Part shown: positions 1 to 8,244 of the stretch, one piece after another
Numbering within the stretch: position 1 is the stretch's first letter
Layout: each line of letters begins with the position of its first letter
Source of the DNA: Polaromonas sp.
GTDB lineage: Bacteria > Pseudomonadota > Gammaproteobacteria > Burkholderiales > Burkholderiaceae_C
DNA length: 39,129 nucleotides
Reading direction: 5' to 3'
Assembly (NCBI RefSeq): GCF_030680935.1
Contig: NZ_JAUXUP010000068.1
Coordinates: 1 to 39,129, forward strand
Position numbers and translations under genes: made by a program
The notes under the pieces: generated by a model
What the model saw: the letters and a program-made list of their open reading frames with translations, nothing else
Database searches by the model: none
Told to the model about the DNA's origin: nothing

Positions 1-41
1 TGGATCTTGAGCTCTGTGCTGTAAACGCGTCTCTTGGGGCG

Positions 42-512
42 ATGGGCGTTAGCCTCGCTCGCCATGGTGTGCATGATCTTCATCGTGCACACTATTCCTT
101 GAACTCAGCCTCGCCTCAAGATGTGTTGCCCACCCGCTTACCGTTCGCCAACACTAACGGCGGGTACATCTACCTTGGTGTCGATGATGATTGCGACGTA
201 ACGGGGATCAATCAGAAACTTGGCGAGTGGGCAAAAGCGGCTATCAATGAGCTCATTATTCATCGTTACCTCGGGGCGCTGAAGAGCAAGATCAAGGACA
301 TCGTGAACGGGGAAATTGCACTGCATCTATCGCACGTGCAAGTCGATGGTGTCCTTGTCGTTGTGATCGAAGTTCCGCCTGCCGTCAGCAAGCCGATCAC
401 CATACGGCAGGACAATTACCTCTACGCCCGAACCGGAGCCAGCAATCGAAAGGTGCCGCCAGATCAGTGGAAAAGCGTACTGGAGCCAAATAACCCAACT
501 GACTTTTTTTGA
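42..512 (+). CDS. AlbA_2 (Schlafen-type) domain protein, probably 5'-truncated
   Basis: The centre and C-terminus match the AlbA_2 putative DNA-binding domain. The AfaNt-GG core appears as FANTNGGYIYLGV at about residues 35-47. A later segment, VVVIEVPPAVSKP followed by YLYARTGAS, matches the domain's final strands. The first 33 residues do not look like the normal start of this domain, which carries an ExK-type strand, and the other two forward frames do not supply it either. The frame stays open to base 3, so the true start may lie outside the window or the gene may be a decayed remnant. It ends about 60 bp from the convergent gene at 573. Full-length relatives often carry a C-terminal helix-turn-helix or ATPase part, which is absent here. 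Family recognition is fairly safe; function and intactness are not. Confidence 0.55.
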   Translation: MGVSLARHGVHDLHRAHYSLNSASPQDVLPTRLPFANTNGGYIYLGVDDDCDVTGINQKLGEWAKAAINELIIHRYLGALKSKIKDIVNGEIALHLSHVQVDGVLVVVIEVPPAVSKPITIRQDNYLYARTGASNRKVPPDQWKSVLEPNNPTDFF

Positions 513-572
513 CTGTCCTTAGAGCGGGAATTGTTGTGGGCCATTTCCAGCGCCGGCAAAAACGCTCATTTC

Positions 573-1901
573 TTAGCGACCGATAGCGCCAAGCAGTCGC
601 GTGCTTTCGGCCAAGACATACAGTTCATCATCCTTGGTCACAAAACGTGCATGCATGGTAGCCAGACGTATGGGGTAAAGGCGCTGCAGCGACTCGCGAA
701 CGCTTTCCTTGCGCTTGAATCGGTGTTCGAAAACTTCTTTCCAATGATCGCCACGGCAAATGATGGCCTCGTAGTCGGTGAAGTCCGCGACCTCGATAAA
801 CAATGTGAGTACCACTCCAGCGTTCAGTGCCTTGGTCTTCTTGTTTTCCCAAGATTCCAACATCTGAGGAGACAGTCGTTTTTTAGGCCAATCAGAGCCA
901 TATTGTGTCGTCATGGCGTCGTCGATAAACTGCCGCAGCCGTCTTTCCAGTCGCTGCAGGTAGTTATGACACTTATTGGTTCGCCGGAATGCCGCTTCTT
1001 CGATGGCGTCGACAGCGTGCATCTCTTCCGGCCACTCAGCCACGTATTCTTCTTCAATGCCCAAGCCGACAAGCACCAGGCTTTCCTGGAAGGACTTTTC
1101 AGGAAAGTCTGTCAACGCGTTGTTGAAGCCGCGCTCTATGTAGAACTCCGTTCGAGCAACAGGATCGTCAAATACCACCGACGGAAACGAGATAGCATCA
1201 CGCCAGTCTCCCAGGTCCGCTCGAAGTGCTGTGGTCACGATGTCGTCAAAACCCTGCTTTGACCGCACAGTCAAGCCGATGCCATGCAACTCGACCAACG
1301 CGGTTGCGGAGCGGGCAGCCTCCATTTCGCGCAACCATGGGCGCGACATTGATGTGATCAGTTCCTTCTGAGCCGCGATGCCACCAAAATGCTCCCGAGC
1401 GTAGGCTGCAGCGCTGTCGTGATTCAGCCGCATATCAGTCAAAAGTCTGCTCACCTCTGCGAATTGCGGCAGACGAAAACTTGGTTCGAGCTGCTTTGCG
1501 ATGTCTCGATAGTGGTCCAGATTTTTCGAGAATGCCTGAGCTGCTTTTATATCGGCGGTGAATCTTGTCGCGAGCGACTCTTGCTGCTTCGCAGCATCGA
1601 TCATGGCTCTGATGCCTATATCTTGTTGAAGAAGCTTTCGGATATCCTTGTAGGGGTCCAAAAGCTTCTTAACCGCTTCGATCTGCTGGAATTCCCGTAC
1701 CCCGAATGATGCGCCGATAGAACTCTCCCGCAAGAATCGCTCAGCTTGAGCGGCGATGCCCGTATCGGCCAGAAGCGAGCGCGCCTGCGCAGCTGCGGAG
1801 GATACGGCCTGAAGGTCACGCAGCGCTTTGCCCGAAATGCACAGAGCACGTTCAGTTTGAGCAGCGTCAAGGTCCAGAATTCGCTTCTTCGGGTCGTTCA
1901 T
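573..1901 (-). CDS. Swt1-like HEPN domain protein (442 aa), third gene of operon
   Basis: This is an unnamed protein in two parts. Residues 1 to about 260 are helical and rich in Ala, Gln and Arg, with probable coiled-coil stretches around 80-140. Residues about 300-442 resemble the HEPN domain found in Swt1-like bacterial proteins: an LRQFI helix, YGSDW, an acidic/aromatic EVADFTDYEAII segment, then RLATMH near the end. RLATMH is an R-x4-H motif (R412, H417), the HEPN RNase signature. Its ATG overlaps the stop of the upstream 557-aa gene in an ATGA, which implies translational coupling. HEPN proteins of this type commonly act in toxin-antitoxin or abortive-infection systems. An RNase role here is inferred from the motif and context. 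No partner nucleotidyltransferase (MNT) gene is present. Confidence 0.6.
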   Translation of the reverse strand: MNDPKKRILDLDAAQTERALCISGKALRDLQAVSSAAAQARSLLADTGIAAQAERFLRESSIGASFGVREFQQIEAVKKLLDPYKDIRKLLQQDIGIRAMIDAAKQQESLATRFTADIKAAQAFSKNLDHYRDIAKQLEPSFRLPQFAEVSRLLTDMRLNHDSAAAYAREHFGGIAAQKELITSMSRPWLREMEAARSATALVELHGIGLTVRSKQGFDDIVTTALRADLGDWRDAISFPSVVFDDPVARTEFYIERGFNNALTDFPEKSFQESLVLVGLGIEEEYVAEWPEEMHAVDAIEEAAFRRTNKCHNYLQRLERRLRQFIDDAMTTQYGSDWPKKRLSPQMLESWENKKTKALNAGVVLTLFIEVADFTDYEAIICRGDHWKEVFEHRFKRKESVRESLQRLYPIRLATMHARFVTKDDELYVLAESTRLLGAIGR

Positions 1902-3571
1902 TGCTTGGGCTCCTCACGCCGAAAGCGCTCGACATACCATGTAGGAAGTGGATGTCTATAAAACCTAGAGGAAATGGCTAACAACGTATCGTGACCATAC
2001 TGGATGCACTTGAAATCTGCCGCTGGTGAAGCACCTTGCGGTAAGTTCAAGGATGCTGAGGCCTCCTCGCTGCAAGTCGGCTTTAGCTCGCTGAGCGCCC
2101 TAGAAATACCCAGTCGCTGCAAAGACTGTTCGTGAACCGCCAGCATTTCCACCTCGGACTTCGGAAACCATCGCTCCAATGTGGCATTCCGGATCAGCGG
2201 ATGCACTTCGTCCCGCAGGGACGAAAGCGACTTTTCGTCTTCGATCAATGAAGCGACCGTGGCGAGCATAGGCACGAGCGAACTGGTCTGGAAGAAGCTT
2301 CCTACATCGTCACTACCGGTATGGGCGGCGATAGCATCTTCAAGCAAGTCGGTGTCTACCGGCAGGTACCGATCAGACTTGGCCGCCAGGTGCAAACGCC
2401 CCACGATGTCAGTCACGAGATTTAACGCGTCGTGCCAGTCCTTCTCCGACATGAGCGCAGTAAGTACAAGTGAAATGTCGATGGATTGCCCGTCCATCGC
2501 AGGCAACCGACAACCAGGGTGTGCGTTCAACACGTCGATCAACAAGCGTCGTATATTGGTACGAAGTTCGGTCGTTTCACTTCGTTTTGGTGTCAGCAAA
2601 AGGAAAATGGCAAGTCGGCCCAACTCTTCAAGTAGCAGCCTGCTGTAAAGAACCCATTCTGGCCGGTAGTTCAATACCAGCTGCGGTTCTAGCAGTTGCG
2701 GTGCCACCTTGTCGAAATATCGATGCAACGCGCCCCATAACAGGATCATCACCACGCCAAAACGCTCACGAAACGTCTTGTCTTGTACAAAACCGTGATT
2801 GATCGCTTCGGCCCATAGCCGAAGTACCAGGTACTCACAGCCGTTAACGCTGGGTTTCAAATTCTCTTCACTTTCCGCCCAGGCCGCGAATACGCTCCAA
2901 CCCAAAGCTGCCGTGGCGCAGCGCTTAAGAAAACGTCGCTTCCGTGCTGTCGCATTGCCGGTCCGCGATGTGGCATGGTCCGTCATTGCACTATCCACAA
3001 ATTTTACGAAGCGCCGGATCGATGTGTCCGTATCGTCCAGTGTCGCAATGGCGCTGCGCAAATGATATTGACCCGTCTTCAATAGCAGGCTTTCATCAAA
3101 TAGATACTGTTCGATCAACGGCAGCAGTTGATCGCTTCCCCACAATTCGAGCGAACAGTTTGGCGTATTGGCCACTTCTTCGGTGAGGGCGGAGAACCCA
3201 GATTGGGCCTCCTGCTTGAGAACGCCATTTGTGAGTAGCACCAAACGCTTTCGGGCTCCACTGAGTGACTGCGGTATCCGTGTCCGTACATAGTCGGTAC
3301 AAGCCTCACGAATCGAAGGCTGTATGGCTTGTTTGCCGGAATAGATATCCTCTCGGCCGACGTCGCCAAACTTGATGATGAAAAGAAAGGCTTCTCTATC
3401 GGCGCCTCGCGCCGGAAAGCTCGACAAGACATCCACGCCCGCTTGGAGCACACCAATTTGTGGACGACTGTGCACAGAGTGCCCCATCGCCACCAGCAAC
3501 TCCGGTAACAGCGCGTCCAATTCGTCACGCTCTCGCAGCGATTCCAGGTAGTGGGACAGGACCAGGCGCAT
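1898..3571 (-). CDS. Uncharacterised protein with possible restriction-endonuclease-like N-terminal domain (557 aa)
   Basis: I cannot name the family. The first 160 residues look like a small alpha/beta domain of the Mrr/PD-(D/E)xK kind. There is a helix ending in ELLVAMGHSV, then GVDVLSS with the expected Asp, then FLFIIKFGD, where the usual E/QxK reads IxK, and later VLLTNGVL. The remaining 400 residues are mostly helical. An in-frame GTG at 3595 would overlap the upstream gene by 22 bp. I prefer the ATG at 3571, which lies two bases after the upstream stop (TGA-GC-ATG). The gene is the middle member of a tightly packed leftward operon and is coupled to the HEPN gene by an ATGA overlap. A nuclease fold is inferred, and activity is doubtful because the acidic residue before the Lys is missing. 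Confidence 0.5.
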   Translation of the reverse strand: MRLVLSHYLESLRERDELDALLPELLVAMGHSVHSRPQIGVLQAGVDVLSSFPARGADREAFLFIIKFGDVGREDIYSGKQAIQPSIREACTDYVRTRIPQSLSGARKRLVLLTNGVLKQEAQSGFSALTEEVANTPNCSLELWGSDQLLPLIEQYLFDESLLLKTGQYHLRSAIATLDDTDTSIRRFVKFVDSAMTDHATSRTGNATARKRRFLKRCATAALGWSVFAAWAESEENLKPSVNGCEYLVLRLWAEAINHGFVQDKTFRERFGVVMILLWGALHRYFDKVAPQLLEPQLVLNYRPEWVLYSRLLLEELGRLAIFLLLTPKRSETTELRTNIRRLLIDVLNAHPGCRLPAMDGQSIDISLVLTALMSEKDWHDALNLVTDIVGRLHLAAKSDRYLPVDTDLLEDAIAAHTGSDDVGSFFQTSSLVPMLATVASLIEDEKSLSSLRDEVHPLIRNATLERWFPKSEVEMLAVHEQSLQRLGISRALSELKPTCSEEASASLNLPQGASPAADFKCIQYGHDTLLAISSRFYRHPLPTWYVERFRREEPKQ

Positions 3572-3573
3572 GC

Positions 3574-4446
3574 TCACGACGTCGGGCCCGCCCACATACG
3601 GTTGCGCCTCAACGGGCCTGTCTGAGGATCCAATCGTTCGGAAATCGGAAGCTCAACCGACACAGCATGCGGTTGCATGGATAGCGACTGTTCGAAAGTC
3701 TGGCCTTGCGCGGAAAATTCGACCACCGTTTCGTGCGAGTATTTGAAGTGACTCTGCTTCACGAACTGCATTAGCACGGAGGACTGTTCGGCATGGCGAT
3801 GGATTTCGCGCTGCTCTCGAAGCTTTAGACCTTGCAAGGCGATGCGCTCTTCACGCGACATGGCAAATTCCTTGAGCCGCGGAGCTTGCTCGAACGCATC
3901 TGATTGCTTTGACAGCATAGACAGAACCTCTGCGACCACAGGCAGAGTTGTCTTCAGGTCGGGAACCATAGATTCGAGCAACCGTTGAGTTGTATGGGGA
4001 TATTCACGTATGTGATGCCGCAAAAGCTCCAGCGCGTGCGTCTGGACACCGGTTTCGTCATTGCGGAGTAGCGCCAGCACCCATCCGAGTGAGAACGCAG
4101 GAGTCGTCGCCAGAGCGCACAACCTGAATGCAACAAGCACAGCGTCGGATGACTGAAGCATCGCCAAATCCAGGTTGACTGGCGTTTCTGCCGCCAGATA
4201 TTGCACGCTGAGGTTATGCACCAGGAGTTTGGCTAGGGGCAACTTTGCATTCGCACCCAACCAATTGCCGAGAGCCAGCACGGACAATGCCGGCGACCGA
4301 ATGAGGGCTGACAGGCAGTCATCAAGTTCGTGGGTGTCCTTATCCGGGTCAAGAGCTGCAACTTCGTCAAGCAAGCCAACCATTGCCCCCGAATCCGTAG
4401 AAGCACGAGTCAAACGTGTGTAGAGGCGAGGAGCTTGATCAGGCAC
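3574..4446 (-). CDS. Uncharacterised helical-repeat protein (290 aa), first gene of operon
   Basis: The protein is not recognised. Residues 1-190 are almost entirely helical, with Leu/Ala-spaced helices of about 20 residues resembling HEAT/armadillo repeats (for example LLRHHIREYPHTTQRLLE). Residues 190-240 are a charged helix, and the last 50 residues look like beta strands with a basic tail. The start is GTG at 4446. The first internal ATG (residue 22, position 4383) is an alternative, because neither start has a strong ribosome-binding site. It leads the three-gene leftward operon and is divergent from the LA2681-like HEPN gene across a short intergenic region. A scaffold or sensor role is only a guess from its shape and position. 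Confidence 0.45.
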   Translation of the reverse strand: MPDQAPRLYTRLTRASTDSGAMVGLLDEVAALDPDKDTHELDDCLSALIRSPALSVLALGNWLGANAKLPLAKLLVHNLSVQYLAAETPVNLDLAMLQSSDAVLVAFRLCALATTPAFSLGWVLALLRNDETGVQTHALELLRHHIREYPHTTQRLLESMVPDLKTTLPVVAEVLSMLSKQSDAFEQAPRLKEFAMSREERIALQGLKLREQREIHRHAEQSSVLMQFVKQSHFKYSHETVVEFSAQGQTFEQSLSMQPHAVSVELPISERLDPQTGPLRRNRMWAGPTS

Positions 4447-4538
4447 CGTTGGAGTCCATTTGGTTTGTTTTGATAATAGACCACCAACCCATCCATCTCT
4501 GAGCTCTTTTGACAGCCAACCCTTTACAGGAGCTACGA

Positions 4539-6089
4539 ATGAACGTCACCTACCAATATATTGAGGACTTGATTGCTTCAGGAGAATTCTCCCAAACGCG
4601 GGAGTGGGCTATATGCGCCTTGCAGGAACTCGAATCTGAGTCGAAAAAAACCAGCAATACCTACCGCAAACTTTTCCGGGTGGCCGGCCTGCTGATCGAC
4701 ATTGGCAGCTTAGCACCGGATAACGAGGCAGTCTCCTTGGGACTAAAAACGCTCGAAACTTACCAGACTGCGTTGCTTCCCTTGGTAGACGAACATCATT
4801 ACCACTACTGCGTGGGCAACGCTAAGGACAGCTTGGTACCCGTCCAACGACCAGATCAAAGAGGCTTTGCATCAATTCGGGAACTGGTTGACGTGAAAAA
4901 CTGTTTCTGGCGGGCCATTCGAGCCACAAACGGCAATATCCCGCCGGAGTATGGGGTGAATCTGGCGAACTCTCTCAAGCAGCAATTTCGCCTTGCAGAG
5001 GCCCTCGATTGGTATGACTATGCGACCCCTTTTGGCATTTCCCAGGCGCACATCAACCGTTCCGAGGCACTCAAGCTCTTAAACCTGATATCAAACAGTT
5101 TTACGGTGAAGTTGTTGGATGAAGTAGCCAGCGGCTACGAGGCGGTTCTCGATTCTCCAGAAGTGCCGCCGAATGCGAGGCCGCACTATCTACAGCTCGC
5201 CAAAGAGGCGAGAAGGCTTGTTCATCAGTTTTGTGTTGATCACGACATCAATCCAGATCTCGACCATCGGATTGACGAAGACGAATACACCCAGCAAACA
5301 GATTTTCGAAAGTTCTGCATTGATCGGCGCTTGGCCCTGTCAGAACATAGCCTTTACTGTCGTTGCGCCGCCAGTACAAGAGACAATCTAACCATTCCGA
5401 CGGTAGGTGGCATACCCGGTGAATTTATCGTGCCGATGGAAGCTGTGCTTAATCGTTTGAAGTCGGAATTTTCTTTCTGTCGTCGAATGTATTTCGAGTA
5501 CCTGCATTACCCTACAGACGAAAATCTTCAACACGAATCATGCTTTTCAGAGTTGCTCAATCAGGAACTCTTGGGCCTGCAGGTAGAGAAATTGCGCACA
5601 TCTTTTAGAGCCTGCTTCGGCATACTAGACAAGATTGCCGAGGCGGTGTGCGATCTGCATGGATTACATCCATCCAAGGGACATATCTACTTTGAAAGCT
5701 TCTGGCAGCTCAATAACCCGGGGCGGATGGCGCAATTCGATGCTGCAAAGTCACCCGGGCTACTCGCACTTCACAGTATTGCCACGGACCTAAATGGCGC
5801 TGATGGCGGGGAATGGGCGTTCTTCAAAAAATGGCGAAATGCACTGGAGCATGGTGCCCTTGTCTTGCAACCCGAGGGGGCTACGGATGTGTGGGGAAGT
5901 TTCAAAGAGAAGCCGGGAGTAATCTTGGTCAGCGAGCGGGATTTCGTCTATCACCTGGAGCACTTGCTACGACTAACGCGGTCGGCCATTTTCTCTTTTG
6001 TGTTTTTGGTAAGAGATCACGGGCTGCGAATGAAAGAACAAAACCCAGATGGGATTTCGATGCCCATTTACCGGCAGGACTTTCCATAG
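4539..6089 (+). CDS. LA2681-like HEPN domain protein (516 aa)
   Basis: The N-terminal 230 residues are TPR-like: paired helices such as REWAICALQELESES and FRLAEALDWYDYA. The C-terminal 220 residues resemble the HEPN domain of LA2681-type proteins. There is a YFEYLHYP segment, a long helix LRTSFRACFGILDKIAEAV, then KKWRNALEH, which gives the HEPN signature R-x4-H (about R433 and H438). The ATG at 4539 is preceded by AGGAG seven bases upstream. It is better than the TTG at 4509 that would add ten residues. It is divergent from the operon that ends with a second HEPN gene. RNA cleavage as a stress or anti-phage response is the usual inference for this superfamily; nothing here proves it. Confidence 0.65.
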   Translation: MNVTYQYIEDLIASGEFSQTREWAICALQELESESKKTSNTYRKLFRVAGLLIDIGSLAPDNEAVSLGLKTLETYQTALLPLVDEHHYHYCVGNAKDSLVPVQRPDQRGFASIRELVDVKNCFWRAIRATNGNIPPEYGVNLANSLKQQFRLAEALDWYDYATPFGISQAHINRSEALKLLNLISNSFTVKLLDEVASGYEAVLDSPEVPPNARPHYLQLAKEARRLVHQFCVDHDINPDLDHRIDEDEYTQQTDFRKFCIDRRLALSEHSLYCRCAASTRDNLTIPTVGGIPGEFIVPMEAVLNRLKSEFSFCRRMYFEYLHYPTDENLQHESCFSELLNQELLGLQVEKLRTSFRACFGILDKIAEAVCDLHGLHPSKGHIYFESFWQLNNPGRMAQFDAAKSPGLLALHSIATDLNGADGGEWAFFKKWRNALEHGALVLQPEGATDVWGSFKEKPGVILVSERDFVYHLEHLLRLTRSAIFSFVFLVRDHGLRMKEQNPDGISMPIYRQDFP

Positions 6090-6189
6090 AGTGAACAGCT
6101 TCTATTTCTGGTAATCCGACACTATGACCTGATGCGTAGTTTGAGGCGGCAGACGCATTGAGCATGTGTCGGCAAACACAAGGCCACAC

Positions 6190-6504
6190 TCAGGTAGCGT
6201 GTGCCGACGCAGCCAGCGGCTGCACCGCCAGCCGCAATCCCATCGCCTTGAGAATGGCCGACAAGCTGCTGAGCGCCGGGTTACCCTTCGGCGAAAGCGT
6301 GCGATAGAGCTGGGTCGGGTTCAAATGGGCCTGCTCGGCCACTGCTTGAACCCCACCAAAAGCCTGCGCCATCTGGCGCAGCACGATCAGCAACTCGGCC
6401 TGGTCGCCGTCTTCGAGGATGCCGTTGATGACCTCCAGCGCGAACGCTGGGTCGCCACGATACAGCTCGGCCATCGCGTCGTCATGGGGTCTACTTTTCA
6501 TCAT
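6190..6504 (-). CDS. HI1420-family antitoxin, HTH DNA-binding (104 aa)
   Basis: This is the antitoxin of a type II toxin-antitoxin pair. The protein matches the short HTH antidote family typified by HI1420. After an acidic helix (LYRGDPAFALEVINGIL), residues 45-90 form a Cro/C1-like helix-turn-helix: MAQAFGGVQAVAEQAHL, then LYRTLSPKGNPALSSL. The start codon (tandem ATGs at 6504 and 6501, with GGAG upstream) lies inside the end of the toxin gene, a 14-bp overlap. This gives the toxin-first order typical of the family. It should bind and neutralise the toxin and repress the promoter at 6834-6849. Family assignment is confident. Confidence 0.85.
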   Translation of the reverse strand: MMKSRPHDDAMAELYRGDPAFALEVINGILEDGDQAELLIVLRQMAQAFGGVQAVAEQAHLNPTQLYRTLSPKGNPALSSLSAILKAMGLRLAVQPLAASAHAT

Positions 6505-6826
6505 CCGTTCTCCGTTGCCAGTCCTGCCAATATCCTACCGCCCGGGTAATGTCCGCATCTTGCGTCCGCTTGTCGCCGCCGCACAGCAGCAGCACCACGC
6601 GATGCCCCGACAAGGCGTAATACACCCGGTAACCGGGCCCCACGTCAATGCGCAGTTCCCAAACACCATCACGGCAGAACTTGTGGTCGCCAAAGTTGCC
6701 CAGCTCGATGCGTGTCACTCGCCGAACCACGGCCACCTTGGCCTGGCTGTCGCGAAGCCGTTGCAGCCAGTCGATGTACAGGTCCTTGTGCTCACCGGCA
6801 CTCAGGTAATGCTCAATTCGATACAT
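6491..6826 (-). CDS. RelE/ParE-superfamily toxin, HI1419 type (111 aa)
   Basis: This is the toxin of the pair, a small basic RelE-fold protein expected to cleave mRNA at the ribosome. The diagnostic family pattern is intact: WLQRLRD near residue 20, a GNFGDHKF turn, GVWELRIDVGPGYRVYY around residues 60-75, and LLLCGGDKRTQDADI toward the C-terminus. The length is normal, so the gene looks functional. It is first in a two-gene operon and overlaps the antitoxin by 14 bp. It starts at the ATG at 6826, seven bases downstream of a 16-bp palindrome. It lies between the integrase and the HEPN locus, where it could stabilise the element. Confidence 0.87.
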   Translation of the reverse strand: MYRIEHYLSAGEHKDLYIDWLQRLRDSQAKVAVVRRVTRIELGNFGDHKFCRDGVWELRIDVGPGYRVYYALSGHRVVLLLCGGDKRTQDADITRAVGYWQDWQRRTDDEK

Positions 6827-6833
6827 AATTATT

Positions 6834-6849
6834 TTCGTCTATAAACGAA
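6834..6849 (-). promoter_or_regulatory. Palindromic operator of the toxin-antitoxin operon
   Basis: The sequence TTCGTCTATAAACGAA is a 16-bp near-perfect palindrome, with only the two positions flanking the central TATA unpaired. It starts seven bases upstream of the toxin ATG. The central TATA could be part of a -10 element, so a bound repressor would block transcription directly. Autorepression by the antitoxin or toxin-antitoxin complex is typical of this family; the assignment to this site is inferred from position and symmetry. Confidence 0.6.
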
Positions 6850-6855
6850 TGTCTG

Positions 6856-8244
6856 TCAAGACAGTGAGGCCGACTCGACAGCTTCCTCCTCCTGGCGCTT
6901 GGCCCCCAACGAACGGGCCGTCCCCGGTGGCACGGCACGCTCGCCGGTACGACGGTGACGGAACGGGCGGTAGGCGCCCGCCGCCGTTCGCGACCCGGTC
7001 TCCACTGCCGGCGCCGGGATTTCGATGACTTTCTCGGGAGGTGCCGCCGGCCTGGCCGCCGCAGTTCGCCCGTCCTCCACCAGGCCTTTGCGTCTGGCCG
7101 CAACCAGATCGGCGGCGTTACGAACCGGGTCATCCTCCGTGTGCACATACCGCATGAACATCGTGACCGTCTTGTGTGCGGTCAGCGCCATCCCGACTTT
7201 CACCGGCACCCCGGAATTGGCGATGTCTGTGGCCGCCCGATGCCGGATACCGTGCGTTCCGATGTGCGGAACACCCGCACGGTTGAGAATGCGCTTCCAG
7301 CCCTGGTAGTAGGTGTGCTTCGGCAGCGGGCGCGAAGGCTTGAAAATCGCCGGGCAGACAAACGGGGACTCTCCGAAGCGCGGTGCATTCGTCAGCAGGC
7401 GCAAGGCCTCCTCACTCATGGGCTTGGAGATGCCGCCGGTCTTGCTGTCGGGCCAGACAATCCGCCGATTCGGGAAATCGACCCACTCCCAGCGAAGCGT
7501 CAGGATCTCGGACATGCGTGCGGCACACTCGAACTGCAACCGGATCGCAAGGGTCAGGGTCGGGTGCTCCAGCCCTTCCGCGTCGGCTTGATCCAGGTAT
7601 GCATACAACTGAGTCAGCTGCGCGTCGGTAATGAGTCGGGTTTTGCCCTTCTCCGGGTACTTCTGGACATGTTTGCACGGGTTGGAGCCGTCTGGTCGGT
7701 ACCCCCATACCTCAGCCATATTGAACATCTTGCGCAGGCAGGCGAGCACGCGATTGGCGCCTGTCGGCGCCTTTTCTCGTTTTTTCATCAGCGCAACAAT
7801 GTCTTGGCGGGTAACATCCGGCACCTTTATGCCACCCAAGGCAGGCGCAATATGCAGCGAGATGTATTTGAGGTTGCCCTCAACCGTGCTTGGCTTGTTG
7901 TGCGCTTTTGAGTAGTCCTCGATAAAACGGGTGCACAGTTCTTTCACGGTCGGTGCCTGCCGCGCTGCCACTTTGAGCGAACTCGGGTCTTTTCCATGCC
8001 GCACCTCCGCAAGCAAGTCCTGCGCGAGTGATCGCGCCTGCTCGACGGTCAATTCTCCGAACTGCCCGATTGCCGGCTTACGACGTTCGCCAGCATTCGT
8101 CCGGTACTGGACCATGAACACCTTACGCCCGGTCGGCGTCACCTTGCAAAGGAAGCCGGGCACCAGCGTGTCACGCAGTTCAATGTCTTGCTCGCCAGCC
8201 TTGGCGGCGTCTACGATAGTCTTGGTAAGCTTGATTTTGGCCAT
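6856..8244 (-). CDS. DUF4102-type tyrosine integrase (462 aa)
   Basis: This is a site-specific recombinase of the P4/bacteriophage integrase family that inserts elements at tRNA genes. The N-terminal DUF4102 arm-binding domain covers about residues 1-90 (with LRDTLVPGFLCKV), followed by a SAM-like core-binding domain (100-190). The catalytic domain has R243 in ARMSEIL, H331 and R334 in HGIRHR, H357, and the nucleophile Y366 in FMRYVH. The ATG at 8244 has AAGGAG just upstream and begins MAKIKLTK; the longer frame to 8304 is unlikely. About 75 residues follow the catalytic core as a Pro/Ala/Arg-rich tail, longer than usual. The tRNA-Leu 3' fragment lies 180 bp upstream, which fits its role in integrating this element. 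All catalytic residues are present. Confidence 0.92.
   Translation of the reverse strand: MAKIKLTKTIVDAAKAGEQDIELRDTLVPGFLCKVTPTGRKVFMVQYRTNAGERRKPAIGQFGELTVEQARSLAQDLLAEVRHGKDPSSLKVAARQAPTVKELCTRFIEDYSKAHNKPSTVEGNLKYISLHIAPALGGIKVPDVTRQDIVALMKKREKAPTGANRVLACLRKMFNMAEVWGYRPDGSNPCKHVQKYPEKGKTRLITDAQLTQLYAYLDQADAEGLEHPTLTLAIRLQFECAARMSEILTLRWEWVDFPNRRIVWPDSKTGGISKPMSEEALRLLTNAPRFGESPFVCPAIFKPSRPLPKHTYYQGWKRILNRAGVPHIGTHGIRHRAATDIANSGVPVKVGMALTAHKTVTMFMRYVHTEDDPVRNAADLVAARRKGLVEDGRTAAARPAAPPEKVIEIPAPAVETGSRTAAGAYRPFRHRRTGERAVPPGTARSLGAKRQEEEAVESASLS

Noticed and set aside
531..1262. Plus-strand open frame of 243 codons
   Set aside because: It is antisense to the HEPN-type gene; the minus-strand protein has a recognisable domain and operon coupling.
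6955..7911. Plus-strand open frame of 318 codons
   Set aside because: It is the shadow of the integrase gene.
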